The notes under the pieces: model-generated | What the model saw: the letters and a program-made list of their open reading frames with translations, nothing else | What the model was told of the DNA's origin: nothing | The model's database searches: none | Program-made: the position numbers and the translations under genes | Shown here: positions 35,469-43,859 of the stretch, piece after piece | Layout: each line of letters begins with the position of its first letter | How positions within the stretch are numbered: position 1 is the first letter of the stretch | Assembly (NCBI RefSeq): GCF_001420915.1 | Contig: NZ_CP013021.1 | Coordinates: 3,217,501-3,281,500, forward strand | DNA length: 64,000 nucleotides | Origin: Agarivorans gilvus | GTDB lineage: Bacteria > Pseudomonadota > Gammaproteobacteria > Enterobacterales > Celerinatantimonadaceae | Direction of reading: 5' to 3'

Positions 35469-36536
35469 ATGACCAAAGGATGGCTTGCAGCAGTGCTGAT
35501 GATCAGTACTAGCTTATCGTTAAATGTTCAGGCAGAAGGCAAGGTTTATCGCTTAAAATTGGCGGAATCGTGGCCAACAAACTTTCCATTGTTAGACTCA
35601 GGAGTGCAACGTTTTGCCGAAATGGCTGAGCAAATGTCTGATGGGCGCTTGAAAATAAAAGTCGACTCTGCCAACAAACATAAAGCCCCTTTAGGTATTT
35701 TTGATTTAGTAAAAAGCGGTCAATACGACATGGGCCATTCAGCTTCCTACTATTACAAGGGCAAGGTGCCCAATACCATGTTCTTTACCACCATGCCCTT
35801 TGGTATGACGGCTATGGAGCAACATGCTTGGTATCGTTATGGCGGTGGTAAGGAATTAATGGCCAAGGTATATCAACCGCATGGCTTATTAACCTTTCCG
35901 GGTGGTAATACCGGTGTACAAATGGGGGGATGGTTTCGCCACGAGATTAATAGCGTAACAGATTTACATAATCTAAAAATGCGCATTCCTGGCTTTGCCG
36001 GTGAAGTGTTAGCCAAGTTAGGTGCCACTCCAGTGAATATTCCTCCCGCCGAGTTGTATACGGCACTAGAGCGCAATACCATTGATGCCTTGGAGTGGGT
36101 AGGCCCGTCGTTGGATTTGCGTATGGGCTTTCACAAAATTGCCCCTTATTACTACACCGGTTGGCATGAGCCCAGTTCAGAAAACATGTTCTTAATAAAT
36201 AAAAAGGTGTTTGAAGGTTTGCCAGAGGATTTGCAAAGCATATTGCAAACTGCGATGCGTTTAACTGCCTTTGATATCTATGTTGAAGCCACTGCAATGA
36301 GTACCAACAACTGGGAAACCATGCTGCAAGAGTACCCAGATATTAAAGTCAGAAGCTTTCCTAAAGAAGTGTTAATAGCTTTGAAACAGGCCAATGATGA
36401 GTTGTTAGCAGAGTATGCCGAGCAAGATCCCTTAGCCAAAGAAATCATCGAATCTCAGCAGGCTTTTGCTAAGAAGGCGCGAGCTTACACCTTAATTTCT
36501 GATTATGGCTATTTACAGAGCACTAAAGATCTTTAG
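35469..36536 (+). CDS. TRAP transporter substrate-binding protein (DctP-like)
   Basis: 355 residues with a signal peptide ending NVQA. LKLAESWPTNFPLLDSGVQR at the start and the MRIPGFAGEVLAKLGATPV segment hold the conserved arginine that binds a carboxylate, followed by TALERNTIDALEWVGPS. This is closest to the 2-oxoacid-binding TakP/DctP group. The expected small and large membrane subunits are not adjacent, so it is an orphan here. The 319-base region before it has possible promoter hexamers (TTGCAA and TTATAT near 35233-35255) but no gene that I can support. Confidence 0.87.
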   Translation: MTKGWLAAVLMISTSLSLNVQAEGKVYRLKLAESWPTNFPLLDSGVQRFAEMAEQMSDGRLKIKVDSANKHKAPLGIFDLVKSGQYDMGHSASYYYKGKVPNTMFFTTMPFGMTAMEQHAWYRYGGGKELMAKVYQPHGLLTFPGGNTGVQMGGWFRHEINSVTDLHNLKMRIPGFAGEVLAKLGATPVNIPPAELYTALERNTIDALEWVGPSLDLRMGFHKIAPYYYTGWHEPSSENMFLINKKVFEGLPEDLQSILQTAMRLTAFDIYVEATAMSTNNWETMLQEYPDIKVRSFPKEVLIALKQANDELLAEYAEQDPLAKEIIESQQAFAKKARAYTLISDYGYLQSTKDL

Positions 36537-36560
36537 CGCCGGCACAATCCTATAGAGATA

Positions 36561-36584
36561 AAAAAGCGGTTGTAGCCGCTTTTT
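36561..36584. terminator. Bidirectional terminator
   Basis: AAAAAGCGG, loop TTGTA, CCGCTTTTT between the convergent TRAP-binding and quinone-reductase genes; T-runs on both strands. Confidence 0.85.
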
Positions 36585-36602
36585 ACGTTCGGGTTTATTT
36601 GG

Positions 36603-37553
36603 CTAAGCGATGTTTATGACTACATTGCCGGTGGCGCCGGCTTGCATTACTGCTTGATGGGCTTGGCCGGTTTGCTCCAGTGAAAAACGTTTGGCTATCA
36701 CCGGATTAACGAAGCCTGCTTCCGCTCCCGCATAAATGGCGCGATGGATTTGCTGTAGCTGTTGTGAACTGGCATTGGCCAAGGCCATGCCCATGATGCA
36801 GGCATCCCGAGCCATTAAGTCTCGCGGATTAATTTCTACGTTGCCACGGCTACCGATTACCACCACGCGGCCGTCTTTATTGAGTAGCGGTAAGTCTTCA
36901 GCCAAATTTAGGTTGGCCAGCATCTCTAAAACAACGTCTATTTTTCCGGCTTGTTGCAGCTGTTGGTAATGCTCCGGTTCATGGTGGTTAACCACCACAT
37001 CGGCTCCTTGTTGTTTGATTAGCGCTAAACCCTGTTCGCTGCCGGCGCTGGCAAATACAGTGCAGCCAGCAGCTTTGGCAAACTGAATCGCCGCTAAGCC
37101 AACCCCGCCGCTAGCGCCGTGTACCAACACGGTTTCGCCAGCTTGAGCATGGGCTCTTATAAATAGCGCGCGCCAGGCGGTGGCATAGGGCGTACCTAAA
37201 CAGGCTCCTTGTTCAAAGCTGAGTGAGTCAGCCAGGGGAAATACTTGTTCTGGTTTAGCTAAGCAGTATTCGGCGCTGGCACCGCTCAGTGTGCCGCTGC
37301 AATAAACTCGTTGGCCCAATTCAAAGCCGCTCACTCGTTCACCTAATTGCACAATCGTGCCAGCAGCATCTTTTCCCGGAGTGTGAGGGAACTGTGCCGT
37401 GTAGTTATTTGTGCCAGCCACAATGTAGGTGTCTACCGGGTTGACGCCAGCTGCGGCCACCTCAATTAGTATTTGCTCAGGGCCTGCTTGCAGCTTAGCA
37501 ATCTCATTGACTACTAGTTGGTCGCCATGGAACTGTGCTTGAACGGCTTTCAT
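36603..37553 (-). CDS. NAD(P)H:quinone oxidoreductase, zeta-crystallin type
   Basis: 316 residues of the zinc-free medium-chain dehydrogenase/reductase family. The N-terminal GroES-like domain has GVNPVDTYIVAG and PGKDAAGTIVQLG; the nucleotide-binding VHGASGGVGLAAIQFAKAAG (residues about 143-162) is complete. The structural-zinc cysteines of alcohol dehydrogenases are missing, which fits quinone reductases. Electron acceptor not certain. Confidence 0.88.
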   Translation of the reverse strand: MKAVQAQFHGDQLVVNEIAKLQAGPEQILIEVAAAGVNPVDTYIVAGTNNYTAQFPHTPGKDAAGTIVQLGERVSGFELGQRVYCSGTLSGASAEYCLAKPEQVFPLADSLSFEQGACLGTPYATAWRALFIRAHAQAGETVLVHGASGGVGLAAIQFAKAAGCTVFASAGSEQGLALIKQQGADVVVNHHEPEHYQQLQQAGKIDVVLEMLANLNLAEDLPLLNKDGRVVVIGSRGNVEINPRDLMARDACIMGMALANASSQQLQQIHRAIYAGAEAGFVNPVIAKRFSLEQTGQAHQAVMQAGATGNVVINIA

Positions 37554-37735
37554 TATCCTTTCTCCAAATTAGTTGCTTTAGCTTGTCTTAGCATAAGCGA
37601 AAACACTGCATGAAAAAGCTCGCTATTGCTATCTTGTGATCATTTTCCATAGTTCGTGATGGCTGCAATCGAGTTTAACTGGCGAGCACTAGAGTTTGAA
37701 AATGTTTTCAATCCTTCCGTTAGGTAATAAAATTA

Positions 37736-37764
37736 CCAAAAGTTAAATTTAGCAATGATATAAT
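37736..37764 (+). promoter_or_regulatory. Possible promoter of the microprotein cluster
   Basis: A perfect -10 TATAAT at 37759-37764 in a very AT-rich stretch, 130 bases before the first microprotein. The -35 is weak. The 340-base gap between the quinone reductase and the first microprotein holds no other gene that I can see. Confidence 0.45.
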
Positions 37765-37893
37765 CAAATTTCATAATACTAAATGTGCGTCGTGTCGCAT
37801 AAAATTTAAAGCGTAAGAGAAAGTTAATAACAAAAAGCCGCTGGCAAGTGTTATTTTCTTTCAAAATGAACTTAAAACAAAAGGTGAAATATT

Positions 37894-37974
37894 ATGGAAT
37901 TATTTGGATTGTACTACGCATTACGTGCCAACAAAGTAAGCAACGAAAAATCTTTAGCTGAACGTAGCCGTTAA
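37894..37974 (+). CDS. Tandem microprotein 1 (26 residues)
   Basis: Begins MELFGLYYALRANK and ends LAERSR. It has an AAGGTGA ribosome-binding site seven bases before the ATG. The first half is hydrophobic, the second half charged. It shares the layout EL.GL.A...K.....L.E..RSR with the next two frames, so the three are probably duplicates of one small gene. No known family recognised; one perhaps-amphipathic helix that could lie on a membrane. Confidence 0.6.
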   Translation: MELFGLYYALRANKVSNEKSLAERSR

Positions 37975-38002
37975 TTTACGTCTTAAAGTAGAGGATATCA
38001 CT

Positions 38003-38092
38003 ATGTATGAACTAATGGGTCTAGTTGCTTATTTCTCAAGCAGCAAAACTGAAGCTCAAAAGTTAAAAGAACTTCAACAACGTAGCCGTTAA
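38003..38092 (+). CDS. Tandem microprotein 2 (29 residues)
   Basis: Begins MYELMGLVAYFSSSK and ends LKELQQRSR. Its AGAGGAT ribosome-binding site is well placed and it starts 28 bases after the first microprotein. The hydrophobic N-half and charged C-half with the same RSR end as the first copy argue for common descent and for real translation, since the DNA between the frames is not conserved. Confidence 0.6.
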   Translation: MYELMGLVAYFSSSKTEAQKLKELQQRSR

Positions 38093-38117
38093 TAAACACT
38101 TTAACAAAGAGAGAATC

Positions 38118-38213
38118 ATGATGAATATGTTAGAATTATTAGGTTGGGTTGCACTTGGCCAAGTAAGCAAACAAAAAACGGAAGAACAACGCATCGCTGA
38201 ATTAAGCCGCTAG
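38118..38213 (+). CDS. Tandem microprotein 3 (31 residues)
   Basis: Begins MMNMLELLGWVALGQVSK and ends RIAELSR. An AAGAGAGAA stretch before the ATG acts as ribosome-binding site; a second in-frame ATG two codons on is a possible start. It follows the second microprotein by 25 bases. It is the most diverged copy but keeps the EL.G..A core and the SR end. The 190 bases after it hold no fourth copy. Confidence 0.57.
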   Translation: MMNMLELLGWVALGQVSKQKTEEQRIAELSR

Positions 38214-38407
38214 TTAATAGTAAACAGTCACTTATATAGTAGCATTTATGTTATCGCCGATCAGGCGAACCGGCCTCCTCAATTCTTAGAGGAAGCATTA
38301 TCTCCTTAGCTGGCCTCAGCCGCCGCAAAACAATATCCCAATAACACTATCAGTCGCTAAAGGCTTAGAGCCTAACTTTATCTGCCCGCATACTCGCTTC
38401 GAATAAA

Positions 38408-39001
38408 TTATTTACGCGCTAACTCAAGACATGGCTGATAAGCATGACAGTCGCTTAAATGATCGTTGACCATGCCTACCGCCTGCATGAAAGCATAACA
38501 AATGGTGGGGCCAACAAAGCTAAACCCGACTTTTTTTAAGGCCTTGGACATCGCCCTAGATTCTACGCTTTCACTGGGTACTTGCTCATTCTGCTCAAAG
38601 CGATTGATGATGGTTTTGCCTCCCACAAAACTCCATAGGTAGTCATTAAAGGCCACACCTTGTGATTCTAGCTGCAGATAGGCTTTGGCATTGTTCACTA
38701 TGGATTTAATTTTTAATCGGTTACGAATAATTCCCGGATTAGTCATCAAAGCTTCACAATCTTGTTCACTAAACAAGGCCAGTTGCTCTGGCTCAAATTG
38801 GGCAAAAGCCTGATAGTAGTTAGCTTGCTTGCGTAATATGGTGAGCCAAGACAAACCCGCTTGCTGGCCATCGAGGCAAAGTTTAGCGAACAGCTCTTTA
38901 GAGTCGTAAACCGGCCGCCCCCATACCGTGTCGTGATAATGTTGATAGGCTTGATCTTGGCCGCACCAAGGGCAGCGCTGCACACTATTACTCATGTTCA
39001 T
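38408..39001 (-). CDS. tag: DNA-3-methyladenine glycosylase I
   Basis: 197 residues. It removes 3-methyladenine from alkylated DNA. RCPWCGQDQAYQHYHDTVWG (residues 9-28) begins with a zinc-ligand cysteine and the HDxxWG motif; the C-terminal zinc ligands lie in DHLSDCHAY. LFAKLCLDGQQAGLSWLTIL is the helix-hairpin region. The first ATG overlaps the end of the upstream gene; MSNSV two codons on is an alternative start. Confidence 0.93.
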   Translation of the reverse strand: MNMSNSVQRCPWCGQDQAYQHYHDTVWGRPVYDSKELFAKLCLDGQQAGLSWLTILRKQANYYQAFAQFEPEQLALFSEQDCEALMTNPGIIRNRLKIKSIVNNAKAYLQLESQGVAFNDYLWSFVGGKTIINRFEQNEQVPSESVESRAMSKALKKVGFSFVGPTICYAFMQAVGMVNDHLSDCHAYQPCLELARK

Positions 39002-40460
39002 TTCCTTGAGGGAGTGGTTTTGGTGTGGTCTGTTCGCCTAAGGTAGTAGCGGAGCTTTCGGCTGGTGGTTCTTCGCTACTGGCTGGCGGCGCGGGTTGCT
39101 CTGCTGGGCTGGAGATGTTGGTTTCACTGTGTTTTGCGTTATCTTTACTTAGCCCCATATGCTCAGCATTTTTTTCTACCACCTGCTGCTTGATAATCTC
39201 ACCTTGCTGTTCCAAATCTTCAATGCTGCGACGTTCACCAAGGTTGAATACGGCATAACCAGCACTGACAAATTGGTCTTGGGCACGGCCTAGCACTACC
39301 GCATCGAAGGGGGAGTAGAGCATTTCCACTTCGTCGGTAATCGGGTTGCTGATCTCACCTAGTAATTGGCCTTGGTTAACTCGTTGTCCCAGGGTCACTT
39401 TGTTAATCAAAATACCCCCTTGGCGTGAGCGCAGCCATTCCGAGGCATAAAATACCGGTTGCGGAGAGGACCAAAAGAACGAGCGCGGTAGCATGTCGAT
39501 GGCGCTTAGGTAACTGCGCAGGGCTTTTACCCCGGTTTCCACTAGGCTAACATCCACGGTGAAGGGGCCGCCCACTTCCATCACTACTGTGGGAATGCCG
39601 GCTGCGGTAGCCGCGCCGCGCAGACTTCCGGGAGGAGCGATGCTTTGCAATACCGGAATAGCACCGAAATGGCTGGCTAACTCCGCGACTGCTGGCAGGG
39701 TGAGGTCGGCGCGTAGCTGACTAATATTTTCGCGAAACATCGAGCCGGAATGCAAATCTATTACGCTATCGCAGTGACGAATGATGCTGGTGAATAGGCT
39801 ATGAGCGACTCGTGAGGCAGTTGAGCCGTTGGCATCACCGGGAAAGGCGCGGTTAAGGTCGCGTCTATCCGACATATAGCGATCTTTACGCCATAGACCG
39901 TCAATATTCACCACCGGTATCGAAATAATAGTGCCTTTTAAGTCTTCCGCTTTGAGGTTTTGTACCACGCGGCGGGCTATTTCTACGCCATTCACCTCAT
40001 CACCATGGATGGCGGCGGTAAGGCAAACCCGTGGCCCTGGCTCTTTACCGTGAACCACCACTACAGGGGTGGCTAATTCAAAGCCTCCAGGAAGGTGACC
40101 AGAGTACCAATCTAAGGTGGCGGTGCTATTGGGGCTGAGCTCGGTATTGAGTAAGGAAAGGGCTCCCCAAGCGGCTTCGGCTTCGCTGTCGGCAGCAATC
40201 TCGGGGGCAATTTCACTCGTTTCGGCGGCTCCGGCAACGACGGTTTCAATACTATCTAGTGGGTCCGGTAAGCCGGTGTCTCCATCGATGATTTCTGCGG
40301 CCGGGTTACCAGTTTGACTGGCCGTAGGTTCTTTGGCTTGTTTCGCATTTTGCTGTTGGTGTAGGCTGGGGTTTAAGACTTCTTCATATTGTTCTTCTTG
40401 CTCGGTGGCATAAGTACTTAGGCTTAAACCCAAGAGTAGCAACAATAGCTGACGTGGCAT
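38988..40460 (-). CDS. Succinylglutamate desuccinylase/aspartoacylase family protein
   Basis: 490 residues from MPRQLLLLLLGLSLSTYA, a signal peptide, with GGAG before the ATG. The zinc-carboxypeptidase-like core has the ligand motif AAIHGDEVNGVEIARRV (about residues 150-166), DRRDLNRAFPG and SVIDLHSG with the second histidine. Long acidic, low-complexity tails flank the core (e.g. EQPAPPASSEEPPAES). Such exported deacylases are of unknown substrate. It overlaps tag at its end. Confidence 0.84.
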   Translation of the reverse strand: MPRQLLLLLLGLSLSTYATEQEEQYEEVLNPSLHQQQNAKQAKEPTASQTGNPAAEIIDGDTGLPDPLDSIETVVAGAAETSEIAPEIAADSEAEAAWGALSLLNTELSPNSTATLDWYSGHLPGGFELATPVVVVHGKEPGPRVCLTAAIHGDEVNGVEIARRVVQNLKAEDLKGTIISIPVVNIDGLWRKDRYMSDRRDLNRAFPGDANGSTASRVAHSLFTSIIRHCDSVIDLHSGSMFRENISQLRADLTLPAVAELASHFGAIPVLQSIAPPGSLRGAATAAGIPTVVMEVGGPFTVDVSLVETGVKALRSYLSAIDMLPRSFFWSSPQPVFYASEWLRSRQGGILINKVTLGQRVNQGQLLGEISNPITDEVEMLYSPFDAVVLGRAQDQFVSAGYAVFNLGERRSIEDLEQQGEIIKQQVVEKNAEHMGLSKDNAKHSETNISSPAEQPAPPASSEEPPAESSATTLGEQTTPKPLPQGNEHE

Positions 40461-40524
40461 AAGGGCTCCAGTAAATCGAGCGAAAATAGGATTAAACATA
40501 ATCGCAAGTGTAGCAAGTAATGGC

Positions 40525-41736
40525 TTAAGTTTGAGGCTCAAGTTGGGCCTGTATTAAGCTATTACGTGGACTGATGGTAAAGGGAAACAGTTCGATAAGT
40601 TCAACCTTGTAACCAAGTTGTTGTAAATACAGGCAGCGATCCAACAGCAGCCAACGCTCCAGTAGCGGACGAAACAGCTGCTGCACCAGTTCTAAGCGTT
40701 GTACTTGCTGATGACGAGCTTGACCCAGCGCTAATAGCGCGGGTTCATCTAGCTGTTGTGGTAAGTGCAACCCATGTTGCTGCGCCGCCCAGCGGGCGAA
40801 ATCGACAAATGTTGCCTGCTGGCTAAACCAATGTTTGGCCAGCGAAGGCAGGGCTTGATAATGCGCTTGGCCGGTGATTTGTTCACGCAAACATTGATAA
40901 CTAAGGCGCCAGTGGAGTTCGCGTTGGCGAAGGGTTTGCACCCGCTGTCCGGATGTGACCGACTGCGCTACCGCGAGGCGTAAATCCGCTTTACTTAAGC
41001 GTAAATCGCTTGCTCGAGCTTCACTTGATAGGGGCTGATAGTGTGGAGCTGTTATTAGGTGATAGCAGCAGGGGCACAGGCTAAGCTGCTGCGGTTGTTG
41101 TTGGCCTGCTAAGCGTAGCAATTGTAGGTGTAACTCACCGCAAGCGTGCAGCGCTACCACATGCTGTTGTGGCTTAATAAAGTCTTGTGCCTGTGGGCTC
41201 AGCACGTCACAGTGATGAAATTGTTGCCTTAGCTTGAGCTTATCGCTGGTGTGTTGTCCGGCCTCACACAAACTGGCTTGCCACTCTAAGCTATCAACCT
41301 TAAGTTGGTGGTGGAAACTGAGCAAGCGACCGAGGTGGCCTTTGCCGGCGCACCACTCCAGTATAGGCAGTTGTTCGCCTTGCAGCAGCTCACTAAAAGC
41401 CTGTATTTGTTCGGCTTTACGCCCTTTTATTCCGGTGTTTAGCCAAAATGGTGTGGCCAGTTTATCAGCCTTGCTGCTGGCTAAGGCAAGCGACTCAAGC
41501 GCTTCGGCCAGCTCTGGAAAGAACGCAATTAAGCCTTCATCGGCTTGCTTAGTTTGCGCTGGTGTCTGCTGTTGTTTAGGTTCCAGCTGCTCGAGATAAG
41601 CGTCCAGTGCCGGATTTTGCCAAGGGCGCGCTTGTTGCTCAAAGGGGCTGAACTGCCAGTAATCTTGGTAGCGATGTAGCAGCTGATCAAGGCGCTTAAA
41701 TTGGTAACTAAAACTCACGCTATGACTATTTAACAT
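40525..41736 (-). CDS. SAM-dependent methyltransferase (Methyltransf_32 type)
   Basis: 403 residues. The SAM-binding motif LEWCAGKGHLGRLLS (about residues 147-161) and ALHACGELHLQLLRLA resemble the Methyltransf_32 group. A CPCCYHLI cysteine cluster follows, as in this group. Glutamine-rich overall. Substrate unknown. Same strand as, and upstream of, the deacylase. Confidence 0.82.
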   Translation of the reverse strand: MLNSHSVSFSYQFKRLDQLLHRYQDYWQFSPFEQQARPWQNPALDAYLEQLEPKQQQTPAQTKQADEGLIAFFPELAEALESLALASSKADKLATPFWLNTGIKGRKAEQIQAFSELLQGEQLPILEWCAGKGHLGRLLSFHHQLKVDSLEWQASLCEAGQHTSDKLKLRQQFHHCDVLSPQAQDFIKPQQHVVALHACGELHLQLLRLAGQQQPQQLSLCPCCYHLITAPHYQPLSSEARASDLRLSKADLRLAVAQSVTSGQRVQTLRQRELHWRLSYQCLREQITGQAHYQALPSLAKHWFSQQATFVDFARWAAQQHGLHLPQQLDEPALLALGQARHQQVQRLELVQQLFRPLLERWLLLDRCLYLQQLGYKVELIELFPFTISPRNSLIQAQLEPQT

Positions 41737-41739
41737 CGA

Positions 41740-42336
41740 TTACGACAAACCTTGATAGCGGCCACTCTTGTGATTTAAGGCTATCACAATGTTCAGGGCG
41801 ATGGCGCCAACGATGGACCATAGCAATATGCTTAAGGGCACTAAGAAGTAAGAAGTGGCCACAATTAATACATCTAGGGCCATTTGTACATGACCCGCGC
41901 GAATATTAAAGGTTTGCTGTAAGTAAAGAGCCAGAATGTTTACGCCACCTAAACTGCCCTTGTGGCGGATCAAAATAAGCATACCAGTGCCGATTAAAAA
42001 GCCTCCCGATAAAGCTGCATAGGCGCGATTTAATTCGCTGAGGCTAATCACTAAATGCAAGTAGTCGGTCATTAGCGATACTAGCGCTACGCAGGCAACG
42101 GTGCGTAAGGTAAAACCTGCGCCCATCTTGGCGAAGCCGAGTATGAAAAACGGCAGATTGATTAACAAGAATATCTGGCCAAAAGACAGCGCAATAAATT
42201 GGTTGCTTAATAAGGCGAGGCCAGCGGTGCCCCCGGTGAGTAACTGGGTGTCTTTAAAAAAGAACAGCCCTAATGACACCATTATGCTGCCAATAATTAA
42301 GGCGAGGATGTCCTCTAACCAGTTGTGCTTTTCCAT
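41740..42336 (-). CDS. YitT family membrane protein
   Basis: 198 residues with five to six hydrophobic helices; TGGTAGLALLSNQF and RHKGSLGGVNILALYLQQTF are the paired glycine motifs of the YitT/DUF161 family. It lacks the C-terminal DUF2179 domain of Bacillus YitT. Function unknown. It ends just before the methyltransferase start, so they may be co-transcribed. Confidence 0.86.
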   Translation of the reverse strand: MEKHNWLEDILALIIGSIMVSLGLFFFKDTQLLTGGTAGLALLSNQFIALSFGQIFLLINLPFFILGFAKMGAGFTLRTVACVALVSLMTDYLHLVISLSELNRAYAALSGGFLIGTGMLILIRHKGSLGGVNILALYLQQTFNIRAGHVQMALDVLIVATSYFLVPLSILLWSIVGAIALNIVIALNHKSGRYQGLS

Positions 42337-42420
42337 GATGCTCTTCAGTTGCTAATAGACAGTGAATGATAGCATTGTTTTTATAAGTTTGAGATAAACA
42401 ACTATGTATAAGGTTTAAAA

Positions 42421-42455
42421 CAAAAAAAACCACTAACTTAGTAAATGTTAGTGGT
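42421..42455 (-). terminator. Terminator of purD
   Basis: On the minus strand ACCACTAAC, nine-base loop, GTTAGTGGT followed by eight T. It lies about 30 bases after the purD stop. Confidence 0.88.
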
Positions 42456-42484
42456 GTTATGTTTGGGGTATTTAAGCTTTGAGT

Positions 42485-43774
42485 TTAGTCGTTTTCACGA
42501 GCAATCGCGCGGTAACCAATATCTTTGCGGTAGAACATACCTTGCCAAGACACTTTTTCTACCAAGGCGTAAGCATTGGCTTGGGCTTCGGTAACGCTAT
42601 TGCCTAAGGCAGTAGCACACAGTACTCGACCACCGTTGGTCACGATGGCACCGTCTTTTTCAGCCGTGCCGGCATGGAATACCTTGGCACTGTCGCTTTC
42701 TTCACTCAAGCTGGGTAGGCTGATCACGTCACCTTTAGGGTAAGAGCCTGGGTAACCCGCAGCGGCTAGCACTACACCCATCGCGGCACGAGGATCAAAC
42801 TCTGCGGTTTTAGTGTCTAACTTACGGTCAACCGCTGCGAGACATAAGTCCACGATGTCTGATTGCATGCGCATCATAATCGGCTGGGTTTCTGGGTCGC
42901 CAAAGCGGCAGTTGTATTCGATGATCTTCGGCGAACCGTCGGCCATAATCATCAAACCGGCGTACAAGAAACCAGTGTACTCGTTGTCTTCTGCGGCCAT
43001 GCCTTTAACGGTAGGCATGATCACTTCATCCATGATTCGCTGGTGAATTTCTGGGGTCACCACTGGCGCAGGTGAGTAAGCGCCCATGCCACCGGTATTG
43101 AGGCCGGTATCACCGTCGCCGACGCGTTTGTGGTCTTGGCTGGTGGCCATGGCAAGTACATGCTCACCATCTACCATCACGATGAAGCTGGCTTCTTCGC
43201 CGTCGAGAAACTCTTCAATCACCACCCGCGAACCGGCTTCGCCAAACACGTTGTCGGCCAACATATCTTCGATGGCGGCAATTGCTTCGGCTTCGGTCAT
43301 GGCAACAATTACGCCTTTACCAGCAGCTAAACCATCGGCTTTTACCACAATCGGTGCGCCTTGCTGCTTCACATAGGCAATCGCTGGCTCAACTTCGGTA
43401 AAGGTTTGGTAGTAACCGGTAGGAATGTCGTGGCGCGCCAAGAAGTCTTTAGTGAAGGACTTAGAGCCTTCCAGTTGGGCGGCCTTTTCGGTGGGGCCAA
43501 AAATTTTCAAACCAGCGGCTCTGAAGGCATCCACCACACCGATCACTAAGGGCGCTTCTGGGCCAACAATGGTTAATTCTACTTGGTTCTGTTGGGCAAA
43601 CTCGAGCAATGCCGCAATGTCTTCAACGGCAATCGCCACGTTTTCTAACTTTGGCTCTAGCGCTGAACCGGCGTTGCCTGGTGCAACAAATACTTTATCA
43701 ACTAAAGGCGATTGGGCTGCCTTCCATGCTAGGGCATGTTCGCGGCCGCCGCCGCCAATCACAAGAACGTTCAT
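42485..43774 (-). CDS. purD: Phosphoribosylamine-glycine ligase
   Basis: 429 residues, ATP-grasp enzyme that makes glycinamide ribonucleotide, the second purine step. VLVIGGGGREHALAWKAAQS (residues 3-22), the ATP-binding PIVVKADGLAAGKGVIVA (about residues 136-153) and the signature RFGDPETQ are present. It follows purH on the same strand, with two strong hairpins in the 85-base gap. Confidence 0.97.
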   Translation of the reverse strand: MNVLVIGGGGREHALAWKAAQSPLVDKVFVAPGNAGSALEPKLENVAIAVEDIAALLEFAQQNQVELTIVGPEAPLVIGVVDAFRAAGLKIFGPTEKAAQLEGSKSFTKDFLARHDIPTGYYQTFTEVEPAIAYVKQQGAPIVVKADGLAAGKGVIVAMTEAEAIAAIEDMLADNVFGEAGSRVVIEEFLDGEEASFIVMVDGEHVLAMATSQDHKRVGDGDTGLNTGGMGAYSPAPVVTPEIHQRIMDEVIMPTVKGMAAEDNEYTGFLYAGLMIMADGSPKIIEYNCRFGDPETQPIMMRMQSDIVDLCLAAVDRKLDTKTAEFDPRAAMGVVLAAAGYPGSYPKGDVISLPSLSEESDSAKVFHAGTAEKDGAIVTNGGRVLCATALGNSVTEAQANAYALVEKVSWQGMFYRKDIGYRAIAREND

Positions 43775-43802
43775 GTTTGTCTATCCAATACTGAGTAAAC
43801 CG

Positions 43803-43853
43803 GGCTTGGCGTACCAAGCCTAAATACAACACAGCCAGCACGAGGCTGGCTGT
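43803..43853 (-). repeat. Two tandem hairpins between purH and purD
   Basis: ACAGCCAGC, loop ACGAG, GCTGGCTGT (43830-43853) and GGCTTGG, short loop, CCAAGCC (43803-43820). Both are perfect stems with no T-run, lying between purH and purD. They look like mRNA stabilisers or a partial barrier that adjusts PurD relative to PurH. Confidence 0.7.
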
Positions 43854-43859
43854 GGCTTG

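Noticed and set aside
43086..43823. Several frames opposite purD
   Set aside because: Shadows of purD's codon structure; no ribosome-binding sites and no recognisable domains.
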